From the NCBI RefSeq assembly GCF_900089605.1, contig NZ_LT594324.1, positions 1,426,001-1,490,000 on the forward strand: a DNA stretch of 64,000 nt. Direction: 5' to 3'. The translations under genes were made by a program, and so were the position numbers. Numbering within the stretch: the first letter of the stretch is position 1; each line of letters opens with the position of its first letter. This DNA is from Micromonospora narathiwatensis. Its GTDB lineage: Bacteria > Actinomycetota > Actinomycetes > Mycobacteriales > Micromonosporaceae. The notes below the pieces were generated by a model. That model had not been told where the DNA came from and did no database searches. It saw nothing but the letters and a program-made list of their open reading frames with translations. This document shows positions 8,946 through 18,169 of the stretch, piece by piece.

Positions 8946-9959
8946 TCACACCGCGACCCGGCGCCGGGGCAACCGGTGCCGCAACTGGGCCAGCGGCGGA
9001 CGCTCCTCGATCGACACGTCGCTGACCACGATCTCCCGGTCGAGGTTGGGCAGCGCGTTCGAGCCGCCGCGCCGGAACTGGGTCAGCAGGGCGGCCGGCA
9101 CGGCGTCCGGGCTCGCCGAGCCCCGCCGCTGCAACCGGGCCCAGGTGGTGAGCAGGATCTGGGCGGACATCCGGCCCAGGGCGGCGGTGTCCTGGTGGCG
9201 GTGCTTGCGCTCACCCAGGTCCACCTGGGCGAGGGCGTCCAGCCCGACCAGCTCCAGCAGGTCGATGAGCATGGCCGTCTCCACCCCGTACCCGGAGACG
9301 AACGGCACCTGCTCCAGTACGTCGCGGCGGCCGGCGTACTCCCCGGCGAGGGGCTGTACGAAGCCGGCCAGCTCCGGCCAGAAGAGGTTGAGCAGCGGGC
9401 GGGCCATCAGCTCGGTCACCCGTCCGCCGCCGTCGGGCTCCACGCTGGTCACCCCCACCAGCGGCCGGTGATAGAAGCCCTTGACGAAGTCGACCGACGG
9501 GTCGGTCAGCAGCGGGCCGAGCAGCCCGGTGACGAAGTGCGGCCGGAACTCGCGCAGGTCGGCGTCGACGAAGGCGACGACATCGCCTTCGGCCGCCGCC
9601 AGCCCGGCCCAGAGCGCGTCGCCCTTGCCGGTCAGCCGGGGCAGCCCCCGGGTCATCACGTCCTGGCTGACCACCTCGGCGCCGGCGGCCCGCGCCACCT
9701 GGGCCGTCCGGTCGGTCGAGCGGGAGTCCACCACGAGCAGCTCGTCCACCAGCGGCACCCGGTCCATCAGGTGCTCCCGGATGGTCGACACGATCGCCCC
9801 GACGGTGGCCTCCTCGTTGCACGCCGGCAGCACCACGCTGACCCGGCTGTCGCCCTTGGCCCGCAGCAGCCGCCGTACCGGCCAGTCCGCCGCGGACGTG
9901 GTGCGGTACGTCGCCCATGCCTCCACCACCGGTGAGACGATCGTTCCTGAATCCCGCAC
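8946..9959 (-). CDS. gpgS: Glucosyl-3-phosphoglycerate synthase
   Basis: The protein (about 337 aa) matches GpgS of family GT81, which transfers glucose from an NDP-glucose to 3-phosphoglycerate, the first step to glucosylglycerate and methylglucose lipopolysaccharide. Visible landmarks are SVVLPACNEEATVG at the GT-A nucleotide site, the metal-binding DAD in VAFVDADLRE, and VSGYGVETAMLIDLLE with KHRHQ downstream, all typical of the family. The frame is open to 10103, but GTG 9959 is preceded by GGGGG at 7 nt and gives the usual length; GTG 9965 is the alternative. It heads an operon with the GT4 gene and is divergent from the Gfo/Idh gene. Confidence 0.9.
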   Translation of the reverse strand: MRDSGTIVSPVVEAWATYRTTSAADWPVRRLLRAKGDSRVSVVLPACNEEATVGAIVSTIREHLMDRVPLVDELLVVDSRSTDRTAQVARAAGAEVVSQDVMTRGLPRLTGKGDALWAGLAAAEGDVVAFVDADLREFRPHFVTGLLGPLLTDPSVDFVKGFYHRPLVGVTSVEPDGGGRVTELMARPLLNLFWPELAGFVQPLAGEYAGRRDVLEQVPFVSGYGVETAMLIDLLELVGLDALAQVDLGERKHRHQDTAALGRMSAQILLTTWARLQRRGSASPDAVPAALLTQFRRGGSNALPNLDREIVVSDVSIEERPPLAQLRHRLPRRRVAV

Positions 9960-10155
9960 GGGCACACCCCCAGGTCGTGGTGGAAACGCGGGGCGAGGTT
10001 TTCCCCGTAACCAACCCGCGCTAACCGGATCATGCCTAACAGCCTGCTGCGGGCCCGCGCGCCCGCGGGTTCCCCGTCGATGAACGTTTGATTGCGCGCC
10101 CACCCGGGGAGAGCTGACGACAGCCTTCGGGTGACGGCGGCGAGGGGACGAGAGT

Positions 10156-11202
10156 ATGCGGACGTGCCGGGTGGGACTGGTGGGAGCCGGCGGGGTGGCG
10201 CGACGCCACGCCCGGGTGCTGACCGGCTTCGAGGACGTGGAGCTGCTCGGGGTGACCGATGTCGCCCCGGACGCGGCCCGGGCGCTGGCCGAAGCGTACG
10301 GCGGTCGGCCCTTCGTCGACGTGGCGGATCTGCTCGCCGCCGGCCCGGACGTGGTGTACGTCTGCGTGCCGCCGTTCGCGCACGGGCCGGTGGAGGAGCT
10401 GGTGATCGAGGCCGGCGTGCCGATGTTCGTCGAGAAGCCGGTGGCGGCGGACCTGGAGACCGCCGAGCGGATCGCCGCGCTGGTCGAACGGCGGGGACTG
10501 CTGACCGGGGTCGGCCACCACTGGCGCTACCTGCACGCGGTGCGGCAGGCCCGGGAGCTGCTGGCCGACCGCCCGGTGCGGATGGTCAACGGGGCCTGGC
10601 TGGACAAGGTGCCGCCGGTGGCCTGGTGGGCCCGGTGCGACCGCTCCGGCGGCCCGGTCGTCGAGCAGGCCGCGCACGTGCTGGACCTGGTCCGGCTGCT
10701 GGCCGGCGAGGTGACCGAGGTGACCGCGTACGGCGACGGCAGCCCGCCGCCGGTGGCGGACGCCGACATCGACTCGGTCACCGCGGCCACCCTGCGCTTC
10801 GCCTCCGGCGCGGTCGGCACCCTCGCCGCGGCCTGCGTGCTCACCTGGAAGCACCGGGCCGGCGTGGAGGTCCTCGCCGACGGGCTGTCGCTGTCGCTGG
10901 CCGAGGACGGTCTGCTGATCCGCGACGCCGACGGCGAGCGGCGGGTGCCCACCGACCCGGACGGTGCCCGGGTGGCCGTCGACCGGGCCTTCGTCGACGC
11001 GGTCCGGGGCGTCGGCGACGACGTCCGGGTCCCGTACGCCGAGGCGCTGCGCACCCAGCGGCTCGCCCTCGCGGTGGCCGAGTCGGCGCGGACCGGACGG
11101 GCTGTGGCGCTGCCCACCGGGGCGGCCGCGCGGCTCACCACGCCGGTCGCCGACGCGGCGCCGGCCGAGGCGACCCTGCCGGGAGTGACCATCGATGCGT
11201 GA
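10156..11202 (+). CDS. Gfo/Idh/MocA-family NAD(P)-dependent oxidoreductase
   Basis: The 348-aa protein starts with a Rossmann fold (VGLVGAGGVARRHARVL, residues about 5-21). It has the family signature MFVEKPVAADLETAERI near residue 95, where the EKP lysine takes part in catalysis, followed by GVGHHWRYLHAV. The C-terminal alpha/beta domain is of the GFO_IDH_MocA type. Members oxidise or reduce sugars, inositols or sugar nucleotides. The start overlaps nothing upstream. The stop overlaps the next gene by 8 nt, which indicates coupling with the MDR dehydrogenase, so both probably act on the same carbohydrate intermediate. Substrate unknown. Confidence 0.88.
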   Translation: MRTCRVGLVGAGGVARRHARVLTGFEDVELLGVTDVAPDAARALAEAYGGRPFVDVADLLAAGPDVVYVCVPPFAHGPVEELVIEAGVPMFVEKPVAADLETAERIAALVERRGLLTGVGHHWRYLHAVRQARELLADRPVRMVNGAWLDKVPPVAWWARCDRSGGPVVEQAAHVLDLVRLLAGEVTEVTAYGDGSPPPVADADIDSVTAATLRFASGAVGTLAAACVLTWKHRAGVEVLADGLSLSLAEDGLLIRDADGERRVPTDPDGARVAVDRAFVDAVRGVGDDVRVPYAEALRTQRLALAVAESARTGRAVALPTGAAARLTTPVADAAPAEATLPGVTIDA

Positions 11203-12283
11203 CCGGGTGGTGGTGGTCACCGCGCCGGGCGTGGTCGAGCTGGTCGAGCAGGAGGCGGCCGAGTTGCGCGAGGGCACCTTCCGGGTGGCGACCGTGTACA
11301 GCGGCGTCTCCGCCGGCACGGAGCTGAGTTACGTCAAGGGCACCAATCCCTACCTCAACGTCACCTGGAACGCCGAACTCGGGCTGTTCCAGCCCGGCGC
11401 GGCGAGCACCCCGTACCCGGTGACCCGGCTCGGCTACATGCAGGTCGGCCGGGTGGTGGAGAGCCGTACCCCGGCCGTCGTGGTGGGCACGCTGGGCGCG
11501 ATGACGTACGGCCACCGCAGCGGGCACGTGGCGGACCCGCTCGCCGAGCGCTTCGTGCCGCTCCCCGACGGACTCGATCCGCTGCTCGGTGTCCACGTCG
11601 CGCACATGGGCCCGATCTGCGCCAACGGGCTGCTGCACGCCGCCGCCGACCTCTGCGGCGCCGACGTACGCTCGCTCGGCGACGGCGTGCGCGGCCGGCG
11701 GGTGGCGGTGGTCGGCAGCGGGGTGGTCGCCCTGCTCACCGCGCTGTTCGCCCGGCGGCACGGCGCGGCCTCGGTGGTGGTGCTCGATCCCACCCCGGCG
11801 CGGCGGGGGGTGGCCGAGGCGCTCGGCCTGGAGACCCTGGACCCGGCGGCGGACGACCCGGCCGTGGTGCTGAAGACCCGGTGGCACCACGCCGCCGGCG
11901 ACCGGGGCGCCGACGTGGTCTTCCAGTGCCGGGGCCAGCCCTGGGCGCTGCGGCTCGCGCTGCGCCTGCTGCGTCCCCAGGGCACCGTGATCGACCTGGC
12001 GTTCTACCAGTCCGGAGCGGACGAGGTCAGGTTCGGCGAGGAGTTCCACCACAACGGGCTGTCGCTGCGCTGCGCCCAGATCGGGCGGGTGCCGCGCGGG
12101 CTCGCCCCCAACTGGGACCGGGAGCGGCTCTCCGCGGAGACCATCGAGCTGCTGCGGCAGTACGGCGACCTGATGCGCGAGCACCTCGTCTCGGCGGTGC
12201 TGCCGCTGGACGAGGCGCCGGCGCTGCTGACCGACCTGGCGCAGCGCCGCCGGCAGGAGCTCCAGGTGGTCCTCACCGGCTGA
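11195..12283 (+). CDS. Zinc-type alcohol dehydrogenase-like (MDR) protein
   Basis: This 362-aa protein has the medium-chain dehydrogenase layout: an N-terminal GroES-like domain and a Rossmann domain with GRRVAVVGSGVVALLTALFARR near residue 170. The usual structural-zinc cysteine cluster is absent. The catalytic zinc ligands are also not obvious, since the region reads TVYSGVSAGTELS rather than GVCGTD. This suggests a diverged, zinc-poor member like those paired with Gfo/Idh proteins in sugar or bacteriochlorophyllide-like gene sets. It is translationally coupled to the Gfo/Idh gene (8-nt overlap). Function inferred only at the oxidoreductase level. Confidence 0.8.
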   Translation: MRDRVVVVTAPGVVELVEQEAAELREGTFRVATVYSGVSAGTELSYVKGTNPYLNVTWNAELGLFQPGAASTPYPVTRLGYMQVGRVVESRTPAVVVGTLGAMTYGHRSGHVADPLAERFVPLPDGLDPLLGVHVAHMGPICANGLLHAAADLCGADVRSLGDGVRGRRVAVVGSGVVALLTALFARRHGAASVVVLDPTPARRGVAEALGLETLDPAADDPAVVLKTRWHHAAGDRGADVVFQCRGQPWALRLALRLLRPQGTVIDLAFYQSGADEVRFGEEFHHNGLSLRCAQIGRVPRGLAPNWDRERLSAETIELLRQYGDLMREHLVSAVLPLDEAPALLTDLAQRRRQELQVVLTG

Positions 12284-12409
12284 CCCCGGCCGGCCCGCCG
12301 TCCCCCGGGGCAATCGGTCAGACCGCCTCTGAGCTGGGGAAACGGACACGGATTCGGGCACCCGGCAACGCTGCGCCCGGGCGGGGGTCACAATCGGCCC
12401 CGGTTCGCG

Positions 12410-12415
12410 TACCGT
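12410..12415 (+). promoter_or_regulatory. Possible -10 box for secA2 (TACCGT)
   Basis: TACCGT ends 8 nt before ATG 12424 and there is no convincing ribosome binding site, so transcription may start at or very near the start codon. No clear -35 element is seen. Confidence 0.3.
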
Positions 12416-12423
12416 TGCCGCTC

Positions 12424-14718
12424 ATGGGTGTGTCGCAACGGTTGAAGAGCAGGTTCCGGCGGTTCCTCCAGCGCCCGGGGACGACGGTCGACCTGGCCCC
12501 GCTGGAGAAGCTGCTGCCGGCCGTCGAGGCCCGCGAGGCGGAGCTGGAGAAGCTCACCGACGCCGAGCTGACCGAGGCCGCCGGGCAGGCCGAGGGGTAC
12601 GAGGAGATCTGCGCGATCGGCCGCGAGGCGGCCCGCCGCGGCCTCGACCAGCGGCCGTACGACGTCCAGTTGCTCGGCGCGATGGCGCTGTTGTCCGGCA
12701 AGGTCGCCGAGATGGCCACCGGTGAGGGTAAGACGCTCACCGCGACCGTCGCCGCGTACGGGCACGTGCGGATGGGCAACGGCCCGGTGCACGTGCTCAC
12801 CGTCAACGACTACCTGGCCCGCCGCGACGCCGAGTGGATGGGGCCGGTCTACACCCTGCTCGGGCTCACCGTCGGCTGGGTCAACGAGGCATCCACCCCC
12901 GACGAGCGGCGCGCCGCGTACGCCTGCGACGTCACCTACGTCTCGGTCAGCGAGGCCGGCTTCGACTTCCTCCGCGACCAGCTCGTCACCGACCTCGCCG
13001 ACCGGGTCCAGCCGGCGCTGAAGACGGCCATCGTCGACGAGGCCGACTCGATCCTCATCGACGAGGCCCGGGTGCCGATGGTGCTCGCCGGCGCGGTCCC
13101 CGGCGAGCAGGACCCGGTGCACGCGGCCGCGGCGCTGGTCCGCGGCCTGCGCAAGGGCAAGCACTACACGATCGCCGAGGACGGCCGCAGCGTCGCCTTC
13201 ACCTCGGACGGCCTGGCCACCGTCGAGGCCAAGCTCGGCGACATCGATCTGTACGACGAGGAGCACGTCGGGCAGCTCTCCGCGGTCAACGTGGCGCTGC
13301 ACGCGCACGCCCTGCTGCACCGGGACGTCGACTACATCGTCCGGGAGGGCTCGGTCGAGCTGATCGACGAGATGCGTGGCCGGGTGGCCCAGCGTCGCCG
13401 CTGGCCGGACGGGCTGCAGGCGGCGGTCGAGGCGAAGGAGGGCCTGGACGCCACCGCCGAGGGCGAGGTGCTGGGCACCGTCGCGGTGCAGGCGTTCATC
13501 GCGCTCTACCCGAAGATCTGCGGGATGACCGCGACCGCGGTGCTCGTCGGCGACCAGCTCCGCGAGTTCTTCGGCCTCGAGGTGGCGGTGATCCCGCCGA
13601 ACACCCCGTGCGTCCGCGAGGACGAGCCGGACCGGATCTACGCCACCCGCGCCGAGAAGGAGGAGGCGCTGATCGACGAGATCAGGCGCTGCCACGAGGC
13701 GGGTCGCCCGGTGCTGGTCGGCACCCTCGACGTGAAGGAGTCGGAGGGGCTGGCGGCCGGGCTGCACGCCGCCGGGGTGTCCTGCGTGGTCCTCAACGCC
13801 AAGAACGACGACGAGGAGGCGGCGATCATCGCCGAGGCCGGCGCGTACGGCGCGGTGACCGTCTCCACCCAGATGGCCGGCCGGGGTGTCGACATTCGCC
13901 TCGGCGGCAGCGACCAGTCCGACCGGGAACGGGTGGCCGACCTCGGCGGCCTCTACGTGATCGGCAGCGGCCGGCACGACAGCCGCCGGGTCGACGACCA
14001 GCTCCGCGGCCGGGCCGGCCGGCAGGGCGACCCGGGCGGCTCGGCGTTCTTCGTCAGCCTGGAGGACGACCTGGTCGTCCGGCACGCCGGCGACACCGTC
14101 CCGGCGTCGCCCCGGATGAACGCCGACGGCCTGGTCACCGACCCGCAGGTGGACTACGCGGTGGAGCACGCCCAGCGGGTCGCCGAGGGCGTCAACCACG
14201 AGATCCACCGCAACACCTGGCGGTACAGCGTGGTGATCGAGCAGCAGCGCAAGGCCCTCGCCGAGCGCCGGGAGCGGCTGCTGACCAGCGACATCGCCGC
14301 GCTGATGCTGCTGGAGCGGTGCCCGGAGAAGGCCGGCGAGATGGACGAGGACCTGCTCGCCGAGGTGGCCCGGAAGATCGCCCTCTACCACCTGGACCGG
14401 CTCTGGGCCGAGCACCTGGCCGAGCTGTCCGAGGTGCGCGAGGGCGTGCACCTGCGGGCGCTGGGCCGGCTCGACCCGCTGGACGAGTTCCACCGCAGCG
14501 CCGTGCCGGCGTTCAACGCGCTCGTCCCGGAGATCGAGGCGCGGACCATCGCCACCTTCGAGGAGACTGAGTTCGACGAGGGCTGGGAGCCGGACGCCGC
14601 GAAGCTGGTGCGGCCGAGCGCCACCTGGACGTACCTGGTGCACGACAACCCGTTCGGCTCGGAGCTGGACCGCCTGATCGCCTCGGTGGGCCGGCGGCTG
14701 ATCTCCGGGTCGCGCTGA
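12424..14718 (+). CDS. secA2: Accessory Sec translocase ATPase SecA2
   Basis: The 764-aa protein is a DEAD-type SecA motor. Walker A is ATGEGKTLT (near residue 98) and Walker B is VDEADSIL (near 203). STQMAGRGVDI, IGSGRHDSRRVDDQLRGRAGRQGDPG and the helical scaffold follow. It is shorter than housekeeping SecA (about 900-970 aa), with a reduced C-terminus lacking the zinc-binding SEC-C tail, as in actinobacterial SecA2. It drives ATP-dependent export of a subset of proteins through SecYEG. Start ATG 12424 gives the expected MGVSQRLKSRFRRF N-terminus. It stands alone, with a strong hairpin after the stop. Confidence 0.93.
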   Translation: MGVSQRLKSRFRRFLQRPGTTVDLAPLEKLLPAVEAREAELEKLTDAELTEAAGQAEGYEEICAIGREAARRGLDQRPYDVQLLGAMALLSGKVAEMATGEGKTLTATVAAYGHVRMGNGPVHVLTVNDYLARRDAEWMGPVYTLLGLTVGWVNEASTPDERRAAYACDVTYVSVSEAGFDFLRDQLVTDLADRVQPALKTAIVDEADSILIDEARVPMVLAGAVPGEQDPVHAAAALVRGLRKGKHYTIAEDGRSVAFTSDGLATVEAKLGDIDLYDEEHVGQLSAVNVALHAHALLHRDVDYIVREGSVELIDEMRGRVAQRRRWPDGLQAAVEAKEGLDATAEGEVLGTVAVQAFIALYPKICGMTATAVLVGDQLREFFGLEVAVIPPNTPCVREDEPDRIYATRAEKEEALIDEIRRCHEAGRPVLVGTLDVKESEGLAAGLHAAGVSCVVLNAKNDDEEAAIIAEAGAYGAVTVSTQMAGRGVDIRLGGSDQSDRERVADLGGLYVIGSGRHDSRRVDDQLRGRAGRQGDPGGSAFFVSLEDDLVVRHAGDTVPASPRMNADGLVTDPQVDYAVEHAQRVAEGVNHEIHRNTWRYSVVIEQQRKALAERRERLLTSDIAALMLLERCPEKAGEMDEDLLAEVARKIALYHLDRLWAEHLAELSEVREGVHLRALGRLDPLDEFHRSAVPAFNALVPEIEARTIATFEETEFDEGWEPDAAKLVRPSATWTYLVHDNPFGSELDRLIASVGRRLISGSR

Positions 14719-14722
14719 CCCG

Positions 14723-14771
14723 ACAAAGGGGTCCCGTCCGGCAGGTACCGCGCCGGAAGGGACCCCTTTGT
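14723..14771 (+). terminator. Hairpin terminator after secA2
   Basis: A perfect 13-bp stem (ACAAAGGGGTCCC at 14723-14735 pairs with 14759-14771) encloses a second inner stem (TCCGGC / GCCGGA). It begins 4 nt after the secA2 stop codon. Confidence 0.85.
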
Positions 14772-14917
14772 GCTGTTTCGAACCGGGTCTGCGAGGGTAG
14801 TAGCCCGGGGCTTTCGGGTCGGCCGGGGCTTTCGAGTCAGGGAGAGAGACAGCGGATGGCACAGGCAACGGCGTCGGACGGGAACCTCGCGCGGGCGGGG
14901 GTGGCGGGAGCCGCCCG

Positions 14918-15658
14918 GTGAATCTGGACACGCGGGAGCCCATGTTCGACACGCTCGGGGTGCTGGAGACCGCCGCGCTGCTGCGCGAGCTGACCGCCGG
15001 CCTCATCGCGGTCGCCGACTTCGACGAGGCGCTGGCCCGGCTGGTCCGCGTCGCCCGGGACGCGGTACCCGGGATCGACTGCTGCGGCTTCACCGCCCTG
15101 CGGGCCGGCGAGCCCGCCGGGGTGGCGGCCTCGGACGCCGGCCGGGCCGAGTTGGACGACCTCCGGCACGGCCCGGACACGCCGGCGATGACCGCGATCC
15201 GGCGCCGCGAGATGATCATCGCGCCCGACCTCGACCGGGAGGCGCGCTGGCCGGCCTGGACCGGCCGGGCGCGTGGCCTCGGCGTACGCGGGGCGATCTC
15301 CGCGCCGGTCGACGTGGACGAGCAGGTGATCGGCGCGATCAACCTGTACGCGGGGTCCGCGACCGCGCTCACCACCCGGCACCAGCTCGTCGCGATGCTG
15401 CTCGCCGAGCACGCCGGGCTGCTCCTCGCCGCCGTGCGGGACCGGGAGCGGCAGGCCGCCCGGGCCGACCAGCTCGACTCGGCGCTGCTGGAGGAGGGGG
15501 TCGTCGGGCAGGCCGTCGGTGTGATCATGACCCAGCGCGGCTGTCCGGCGCCGGAGGCACTGGCCGTGCTCCGCACCGCCGCCTCCTCGTTGGACATACC
15601 GCTGCGCGAGGTGGCCGAGCGGCTGGTCCGCACCGTCTCCCGGCCCAGGGACAACTGA
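14918..15658 (+). CDS. GAF and ANTAR domain RNA-binding regulator
   Basis: Residues about 20-165 form a GAF sensor domain and residues about 180-240 an ANTAR domain. The ANTAR part starts at LDSALLEEGVVGQAVGVIM and continues QRGCPAPEALAVLRTAASS, the typical three-helix AmiR/NasR pattern. ANTAR proteins bind paired hexaloop RNA hairpins and prevent transcription termination. The GAF part may sense a small ligand or redox state. GTG 14918 is the first start after a GAGCCGCC-type leader; a clear RBS is not visible. It lies alone between the secA2 terminator and the DUF2231 gene. Targets are unknown. Confidence 0.88.
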   Translation: MNLDTREPMFDTLGVLETAALLRELTAGLIAVADFDEALARLVRVARDAVPGIDCCGFTALRAGEPAGVAASDAGRAELDDLRHGPDTPAMTAIRRREMIIAPDLDREARWPAWTGRARGLGVRGAISAPVDVDEQVIGAINLYAGSATALTTRHQLVAMLLAEHAGLLLAAVRDRERQAARADQLDSALLEEGVVGQAVGVIMTQRGCPAPEALAVLRTAASSLDIPLREVAERLVRTVSRPRDN

Positions 15659-15734
15659 GCGACACTCGTTTCGCCCCGGTGGCCCTCGGGTAGCACCCTG
15701 GACTGGTGAGCCGCGCCGACCCGGGGAGGGACCG

Positions 15735-16238
15735 ATGGAGAGCCGACTGCGGGTGCAGGGGCAGCCCATCCAACCGATGCTGGTGACGTTTCCGTTCGGA
15801 CTCTTCGTCAGCGCGGCCGTCTTCGACCTGGCCGACGTCGCCGGTGGCCCCGCGTTCCTCGGCGAGGTGGGTTACTGGACGGCCGTCGCCGCCCTGGTCG
15901 CCGCCGCGCTCACCGCCGTCGCCGGGATGGTCGACCTGTGGGACGTGCGGGCCGACCGGACCCGCCGTACGGCCGTCGCCTGCCACCTTGTCAACGCCGC
16001 GATGGCGGCGCTGTTCCTGCTCACCTGCCTGGTCCGGGCGCAGGAACCGCAGCGCGGCGTGAGCGGCGGCGAGCTGGCCACCGAACTGGTCGCGTTGGTG
16101 GCCGGGTCGGTAGGCGTGTGGCTCGGTGCCCGGCTGGTGCGCCAGTACGACCGCGGCCGGGCCGTCGAGTCGAGCGGCCTGGAGACGCTCGGCGACTCTC
16201 CCGTCTCCACTGTGGAGATCATCCGGCCGCCGGCCTGA
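15735..16238 (+). CDS. DUF2231 membrane protein
   Basis: The 167-aa product has four predicted membrane helices. It starts with a sequence typical of DUF2231 (LRVQGQPIQPMLVTFPFGLF), in which the Pro-containing first helix is conserved. GGGGAGGGACC lies 4-10 nt before ATG 15735. The family is common in actinobacteria, and some members are linked to redox or haem proteins, but no function is established. The last 25 residues are soluble. It precedes the methyltransferase gene by 51 nt. Confidence 0.85.
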   Translation: MESRLRVQGQPIQPMLVTFPFGLFVSAAVFDLADVAGGPAFLGEVGYWTAVAALVAAALTAVAGMVDLWDVRADRTRRTAVACHLVNAAMAALFLLTCLVRAQEPQRGVSGGELATELVALVAGSVGVWLGARLVRQYDRGRAVESSGLETLGDSPVSTVEIIRPPA

Positions 16239-16289
16239 CCGGTCGGAAAACGCCTTGCCGTCCGCTGTCCGGGCCGAGAGGCTCGGCGG

Positions 16290-17048
16290 ATGAGCGTGGA
16301 CCGTGACGTCGAGGAGTTGATCGCCGAGGGCGCCGCCGAGCCGGTCGAAGGCTGGGACTTCTCCTGGTTCGCCGGCCGGGCCACCGAGGAGCGCCCGCCC
16401 TGGGGGTACGCCCGCCTGGTCGGTGCCCGGATGGCCGCCGTCGACGCCGCGTTGGACGTCGACACCGGCGGGGGAGAGGTGCTGGCGGAGGTGCCCAGCC
16501 CGCCGCCACTGCTGGTCGCCACCGAGGCATGGCCGCCGAACGTCGCGGTCGCCCGGCGTACGCTGCGCCGGGTCGGTGCCACCGTCGTCCAGGTGGCCGG
16601 GCGGCCGCCGCTGCCGTTCCGGGACGCGTCGTTCGACCTGGTGGTCAGCCGGCACCCGGTGGAGACCTGGTGGGACGAGATCGCCCGGGTGTTGCGCCCC
16701 GGCGGCAGCTACCTGTCCCAGCAGATCGGCCCCGGCACGATGCGGGAGCTGAGCGAGGCGATCCTCGGGCCGCTCCCGCCGGCGGCCAACCGCCACCCCG
16801 AGCAGGCGGTCGCCGCCGCCGAGGCCGCCGGGCTGCGGGTCGTGGACCTGCGTACGGCCGCCCTGCGCGCGGTGTTCCACGACATCGGCGCGGTGGTCTA
16901 CTTCCTGCGCAAGGTGATCTGGACGGTGCCCGGCTTCACCGTCGAGCGCTACCACGCCGAGCTGCGCCGCCTGCACGACCGCATCCGCGCCGAGGGCGCC
17001 TTCGTCGCCCACGCCCACCGCTTCCTCATCGAAGCCCGCCACCCCTGA
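16290..17048 (+). CDS. Class I SAM-dependent methyltransferase
   Basis: The 252-aa protein has the core of a Methyltransf_11-type enzyme: motif II/III region FRDASFDLVVSRHPVETWW (near residue 115) and the post-motif ARVLRPGGSYLSQQIG. The glycine-rich SAM motif I is weak: the expected VLDVGTGGG stretch is reduced to TGGGEVLAEVPSPPPLL followed by VAVARRTLRRVGA. SAM binding therefore relies on a diverged loop, as in many actinobacterial family members. Substrate unknown. No cofactor or partner gene is adjacent, and the next gene converges from the minus strand. Confidence 0.8.
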   Translation: MSVDRDVEELIAEGAAEPVEGWDFSWFAGRATEERPPWGYARLVGARMAAVDAALDVDTGGGEVLAEVPSPPPLLVATEAWPPNVAVARRTLRRVGATVVQVAGRPPLPFRDASFDLVVSRHPVETWWDEIARVLRPGGSYLSQQIGPGTMRELSEAILGPLPPAANRHPEQAVAAAEAAGLRVVDLRTAALRAVFHDIGAVVYFLRKVIWTVPGFTVERYHAELRRLHDRIRAEGAFVAHAHRFLIEARHP

Positions 17049-17145
17049 CCCGGGGCCCGCCCGCGTGGCCCCGGTCGAGCACGGAGTTCGCGTCGCAGTC
17101 GATCTCGAACTCCTTGCCCGACAGGGCGGACCGGTGCGGGTGGGG

Positions 17146-18093
17146 TCAGTGGGCGGTGGTGTGGTGGGCGGCGAGGATGTCGGTGCCGAAGTCGCTGGCC
17201 GGGCGGCGCAGCACGGTGTGCGCGTGGTTGCCGTCGTCGGTGGTGTTGTCGTACTCGATCAGCAGGTCGTCGCCCTGGATCCGGTAGTAGTGCCGCTGCC
17301 CCGGTTGGGGAGCGCCGGCCCAGGCGAAGTGCAGCTCCCCGCCGGCCAGCCGGCTGGCCTCCCGTGCGGCCAGCTCCGGCGGGAGCCGGTCGAGGTAGAG
17401 CGCGACGAGCCGGTCGAGCAGCGCTCGCCCGGTCGGGGTGAGCCGGTCCCGGGGCACGCCGAGCGGTTCGAGCCGGTCGGGGGCCGTGGGCCGGGTCGCG
17501 CTGATGATGTCGGCCGGCGCCTCGTCGGCGATGATCGCGGCGGCCCGCCCGGCCGGGCCGAGCACGTCGAGCAGCTCCCGGGCCAGGTCCTCCTCGGGGC
17601 CGAGCGGCCGGGAGACCGGCCGGCCGGCGTGCCGGACGGTGGCCGGGTTGGCGCCGAGGAAGAGCGGGGCGGGGGAGACCTGATCGTCGACCACGGTCAT
17701 GCTCACCGACAGGTGGTGGCCCTCGTACCGCCACCCCCACCGGTCGTCGTGGGCCGGGTCGCCGAAGAGGGCCACCCAGTAGTCGCCGCTGTGCCGGCCG
17801 CGCCGCCAGCCCTCCGCCCGGTCGAGCACCTCCTCCAGCGCGACGACCGCCATCGCCTGGGCGTACGCGGCCGGGCTGAGCGCGGTGGCGAGCAGCCGGT
17901 GGGCGGCCTTGCGGGCGGTGACGTCCAGGTCGGCGAGGCTCACCCCGGGCCGGGGCCGGGGCCGGTACTCCAGCCATCGCCGGGCCGCGTCGTCGTCGAA
18001 GTCGTGCCGGGACTGCTGCCGGGCCGGCTCGTCGAGCGCCGCCAGCAACGCGCCGGCCGCCGCGCGCATCTGTTCGGGTACGGGATCCTCCAC
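17146..18093 (-). CDS. DUF3500 family protein
   Basis: The protein (315 aa) fits DUF3500, a soluble family of unknown function marked by GWRRGRHSGDYWVALFGDP, a W-x-W-R-Y-EGHHLS motif, and a histidine-rich end with HYYRIQGDDLLIEYDNT and HAHTVLRRP. The histidine, aspartate and glutamate clusters suggest a metal site (inference). The frame is open to 18402, but GTG 18093 gives the family length. The upstream TATACA lies 6 nt before it, so a leaderless start is possible. It is divergent from the cupin gene at 18170. Confidence 0.8.
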   Translation of the reverse strand: MEDPVPEQMRAAAGALLAALDEPARQQSRHDFDDDAARRWLEYRPRPRPGVSLADLDVTARKAAHRLLATALSPAAYAQAMAVVALEEVLDRAEGWRRGRHSGDYWVALFGDPAHDDRWGWRYEGHHLSVSMTVVDDQVSPAPLFLGANPATVRHAGRPVSRPLGPEEDLARELLDVLGPAGRAAAIIADEAPADIISATRPTAPDRLEPLGVPRDRLTPTGRALLDRLVALYLDRLPPELAAREASRLAGGELHFAWAGAPQPGQRHYYRIQGDDLLIEYDNTTDDGNHAHTVLRRPASDFGTDILAAHHTTAH

Positions 18094-18169
18094 CGCCCCT
18101 GTATACCGCGAGCGGGCCCGCCGGGCGCACCCTGGTAGCTTGCCGACCCGGTGCGGAAGGGGCGGGCGG

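Noticed and set aside
14770..14800. tRNA-like sequence GTTTCGAACC after secA2
   Set aside because: Only a T-loop-like string; no acceptor or anticodon stems can be formed around it.
12388..15696. 1102-codon minus-strand open frame
   Set aside because: It is the antisense shadow of secA2 and the GAF-ANTAR gene, both of which have clear domains; the antisense product is Val/Gln/Arg-rich without a family.
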